From: JAVEDQ01 sp035468175
GTDB lineage: Bacteria; Actinomycetota; Actinomycetes; Frankiales; Frankiaceae
Length of the DNA stretch: 7,772 nt
Direction of reading: 5' to 3'
Assembly: GCA_035468175.1 (NCBI GenBank)
Contig: DATITC010000021.1
Coordinates: forward strand, 1 to 7,772
This document shows positions 6,215 to 7,772 of the stretch, piece after piece (position 1 is the stretch's first letter; every line of letters starts with the position of its first letter). Position numbers and translations under genes: made by a program. Under the pieces are notes generated by a model that saw nothing but the letters and a program-made list of their open reading frames with translations, was not told where the DNA came from and did not search any database.

Positions 6215-7660
6215 GTGACGACGACGGGCGCCCGCACCGCGCCGGCGGCACGCACGGCCGGCGGGCGCAGTCGGCTCCGGGTGCCGATGCCCCGCGTCAC
6301 CCTCGCCTGGCTCGACGTCGCTCTTCTGCTTCTCGGATTCGCGCTGCTGGTCCTGCTCCCCAACGCACCGGCCGTGCCGCACTGGCGCCCACGAATGCTC
6401 TTCTGGCACGACGGCTTCGAGCGTTACGTGCTCCTCGACCGGTGGGACCACGGCGACGTCCGTTCGCTCCGTGCTGACCACAACGCGACGTGGTTGCTGC
6501 GTTGGCCGTGGCTCGCCTCGTTGCCGGCGATGCCGGTCTGGCTGCTCGGCCGTGTCGTCCTGACCCCCTCCTGGTGGCTGGCCCGCTTCAACCTGCTGGC
6601 GCTCGGTGTCGCGATGCTCGTCGTCTGGCGGTGCCTGCGGGACCGGGTGGAGCCGACGGTCCTGCGGACCTTCTTCCTGCTGCTCATCGCGGCCTCGATG
6701 TTCCCGGCTCACCTCGCCGCCTACTTCCCCATCGAGCCACTGCCCGCGCTGCTGCTCGGCTGCGGAGTGCTCGTGGCCTGCACCAGAGCGCCCAAGACCG
6801 GCTGGACCGCCGCAGCTCTCGGGACCGCGATGATCCCGGCCCTGCTGCCCGCCTTCGCCGTGGGCATCGGACTGGTGGCGGTCCGGCAGCGGCGCATCCG
6901 GCTCCTCGCGTTCCCGGTGTTGTCGGCGCTGTTGCTGATCGGCGACGTGTGGTTCCGCAGCGGCCGCGTCGCACTGCTGTACGCGACGACCGACCTCGGT
7001 TACCGCACGGTGCTGCCCTACTCCGGGAAGCCCGGCTTCAGCTACCCGGTGCTGTTCGGCCTGCTGAACCTGCTGTTCAGTCCGGGAAGGGGGCTGATCT
7101 TCTTCGCGCCGGGCTTGTTCTTGCCGGCCCGTGCAGCGTTGCGCCGGGCCGGTCGGGAACTCTGGTCCGGCCACGCCGTCCTGCTCGTGGTCGTCGCGGT
7201 GGCCACCGTCGTCTACGCGGCCTGGTGGGGTTGGGACGGCGGGTTCTTCTTCGGACCGCGATTCCTGCTCATCGCCAGCATCCCGGCATCGCTGGCTCTC
7301 GCGGCGTGGCTGTGGCGCCCCCCGACCTCCGTCCTCGGCCGGGTCGGGCTGCTCGCGGTGCTCCTGCTGTCCTCGTGGGTCGCCGTCGCCGGCGCCGTCT
7401 TCGGGATGAGCGGGCTCCAGCGCTGCGACGTCGGTCGAGACACGATGCCCTACCTCTGCGATTCCGTGCCGGAGTTCAGTGCTCTCTGGCACCCCTTCGT
7501 GGCTCATCCGCCACTGGATAGCGTTCAGCTCGCCTTCGCCGGCTTCGTCGCCGTGGTTTTCGGTCGGCTCGCGGGCCCGCTGGTCCTCCCTCTCGCGCGC
7601 CAGGGCTGGAGTAGCGCGGCCTCGGCGTTGCCGCGGCTCCGCTCCGGCTGGCGTTGGTGA
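6215..7660 (+). CDS. Polytopic membrane protein, GT-C/GT39-like putative glycosyltransferase
   Basis: A 481-residue integral membrane protein with about 11-12 predicted helices; the first is residues 31-48, after a basic Ala/Thr/Arg-rich cytoplasmic tail. The layout resembles actinobacterial GT-C proteins that take sugars from lipid-phosphate carriers on the outer face of the membrane. Directly after helix 1 comes HDGFERYVLLDRWDHGDV, with D66 and E69 placed like the acidic loop motif (DxxExxYLL...GD) of these enzymes. Farther on are LLFSPGRGLIFFAPG and WWGWDGGFFFGPRFLL, patterns I recall from GT39-related hypothetical proteins. Two cysteines lie in a late external loop (LQRCDVGRDTMPYLCDS) and could form a disulfide. 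The start is fixed by AGGAGG at 6202. The gene diverges from accA3, and its last 136 bases overlap a minus-strand gene. Membrane topology is sure; acceptor, donor and even transferase activity are inferred. Confidence 0.75.
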   Translation: MTTTGARTAPAARTAGGRSRLRVPMPRVTLAWLDVALLLLGFALLVLLPNAPAVPHWRPRMLFWHDGFERYVLLDRWDHGDVRSLRADHNATWLLRWPWLASLPAMPVWLLGRVVLTPSWWLARFNLLALGVAMLVVWRCLRDRVEPTVLRTFFLLLIAASMFPAHLAAYFPIEPLPALLLGCGVLVACTRAPKTGWTAAALGTAMIPALLPAFAVGIGLVAVRQRRIRLLAFPVLSALLLIGDVWFRSGRVALLYATTDLGYRTVLPYSGKPGFSYPVLFGLLNLLFSPGRGLIFFAPGLFLPARAALRRAGRELWSGHAVLLVVVAVATVVYAAWWGWDGGFFFGPRFLLIASIPASLALAAWLWRPPTSVLGRVGLLAVLLLSSWVAVAGAVFGMSGLQRCDVGRDTMPYLCDSVPEFSALWHPFVAHPPLDSVQLAFAGFVAVVFGRLAGPLVLPLARQGWSSAASALPRLRSGWRW

Positions 7661-7772
7661 TCGCCCTCGCGCGCGAGCTCGCGTCGGCGCAGCATCAGCT
7701 CGGCGCCGAGCGCGCCGGCGGGGGGCAGCAGGGGGAGGACGGGCAGCACGTAGCGGTACTGGAAGACCGCCG
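7525..7772 (-). CDS. C-terminal end of a membrane protein (5' end beyond window)
   Basis: The last 82 codons of an open frame entering from the right edge. It begins AVFQYRYVLPVLPLLPPAGALGAELMLRRREL: an aromatic-Arg-Tyr motif, one hydrophobic helix, then a basic stretch. That arrangement resembles the final helix of GT-C/ArnT-like glycosyltransferases, where an RYLLPVLPLL-like segment is common, so it could be a second membrane transferase facing its neighbour. The remaining 45 or so residues are hydrophilic and low in complexity (EGDHQRQPERSRG onward) and lie within the 136-base overlap with the convergent gene. A GTG at 7749 exists but sits inside the hydrophobic segment, so the true start is outside the window. 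With so little visible, the family is a guess; the reading frame itself is moderately supported. Confidence 0.5.
   Translation of the reverse strand, partial: AVFQYRYVLPVLPLLPPAGALGAELMLRRRELAREGDHQRQPERSRGNAEAALLQPWRARGRTSGPASRPKTTATKPAKAS

Noticed and set aside
6209..7507. Minus-strand 432-codon open frame antisense to the GT-C-like gene
   Set aside because: Its composition is hydrophilic, dominated by Arg, Gln, Glu and Gly, with no motif; the plus strand encodes clear membrane helices with a ribosome site.
7672..7683. Perfect 12-base palindrome CGCGAGCTCGCG
   Set aside because: It lies inside the minus-strand coding frame in very GC-rich sequence, where short palindromes of CG and AGCT arise by chance; no T-run or paired site supports a role.
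1..7772. Search for tRNA, rRNA, riboswitch, CRISPR, transposase or phage genes
   Set aside because: By eye I saw no repeat-spacer array, transposase motif, CCA-ended cloverleaf or long structured leader. Nearly all the window is covered by ordinary chromosomal genes.

Overview
The window looks like chromosomal DNA from a high-GC actinobacterium. G or C dominates third codon positions, GTG is the usual start codon, leaderless-looking starts are common, and the LpdA, AccA3-type and DUF5313 proteins resemble their mycobacterial and other actinobacterial relatives. I cannot fix the order or genus. Nothing suggests a phage, plasmid, insertion sequence, CRISPR array or RNA gene, and base composition is even throughout.

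Layout, left to right. (1) Positions 1-1815, minus strand: most of an MMPL/RND-type membrane exporter, cut off at the left edge. (2) 1816-1961: a 146-base spacer with the exporter's Shine-Dalgarno site and a short direct repeat. (3) 1962-2429, minus: a gamma-glutamylcyclotransferase-like protein. (4) 2447-3892, plus: an LpdA-type flavoprotein quinone reductase, head-to-head with gene 3; the same pair (Rv3304/Rv3303c) occurs in Mycobacterium tuberculosis. (5) 3894-4301, minus: a small DUF5313-like membrane protein that meets lpdA tail-to-tail with one base between them and is coupled to the gene upstream. (6) 4298-6064, minus: the biotin carboxylase/biotin carrier alpha subunit of an acyl-CoA carboxylase. 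(7) 6065-6214: a divergent control region with an inverted repeat. (8) 6215-7660, plus: a polytopic GT-C/GT39-like membrane protein. (9) 7525 to the right edge, minus: the C-terminus of another membrane protein, overlapping gene 8 tail-to-tail.

The genes do not form one pathway. AccA3 makes carboxylated acyl-CoA precursors for fatty-acid and envelope-lipid synthesis, MMPL exporters often move lipids, and GT-C proteins use lipid-linked sugars, so a loose cell-envelope theme is possible, but the sequence does not prove it. I see no new multi-gene system. The most interesting points are fine-scale: an LpdA-type enzyme that keeps both redox cysteines but lacks the catalytic His-Glu pair; an almost symmetric, apparently leaderless two-way promoter between lpdA and its partner; and a DUF5313 gene whose frame has no ATG or GTG early enough and seems to start at CTG inside a CTGA overlap.
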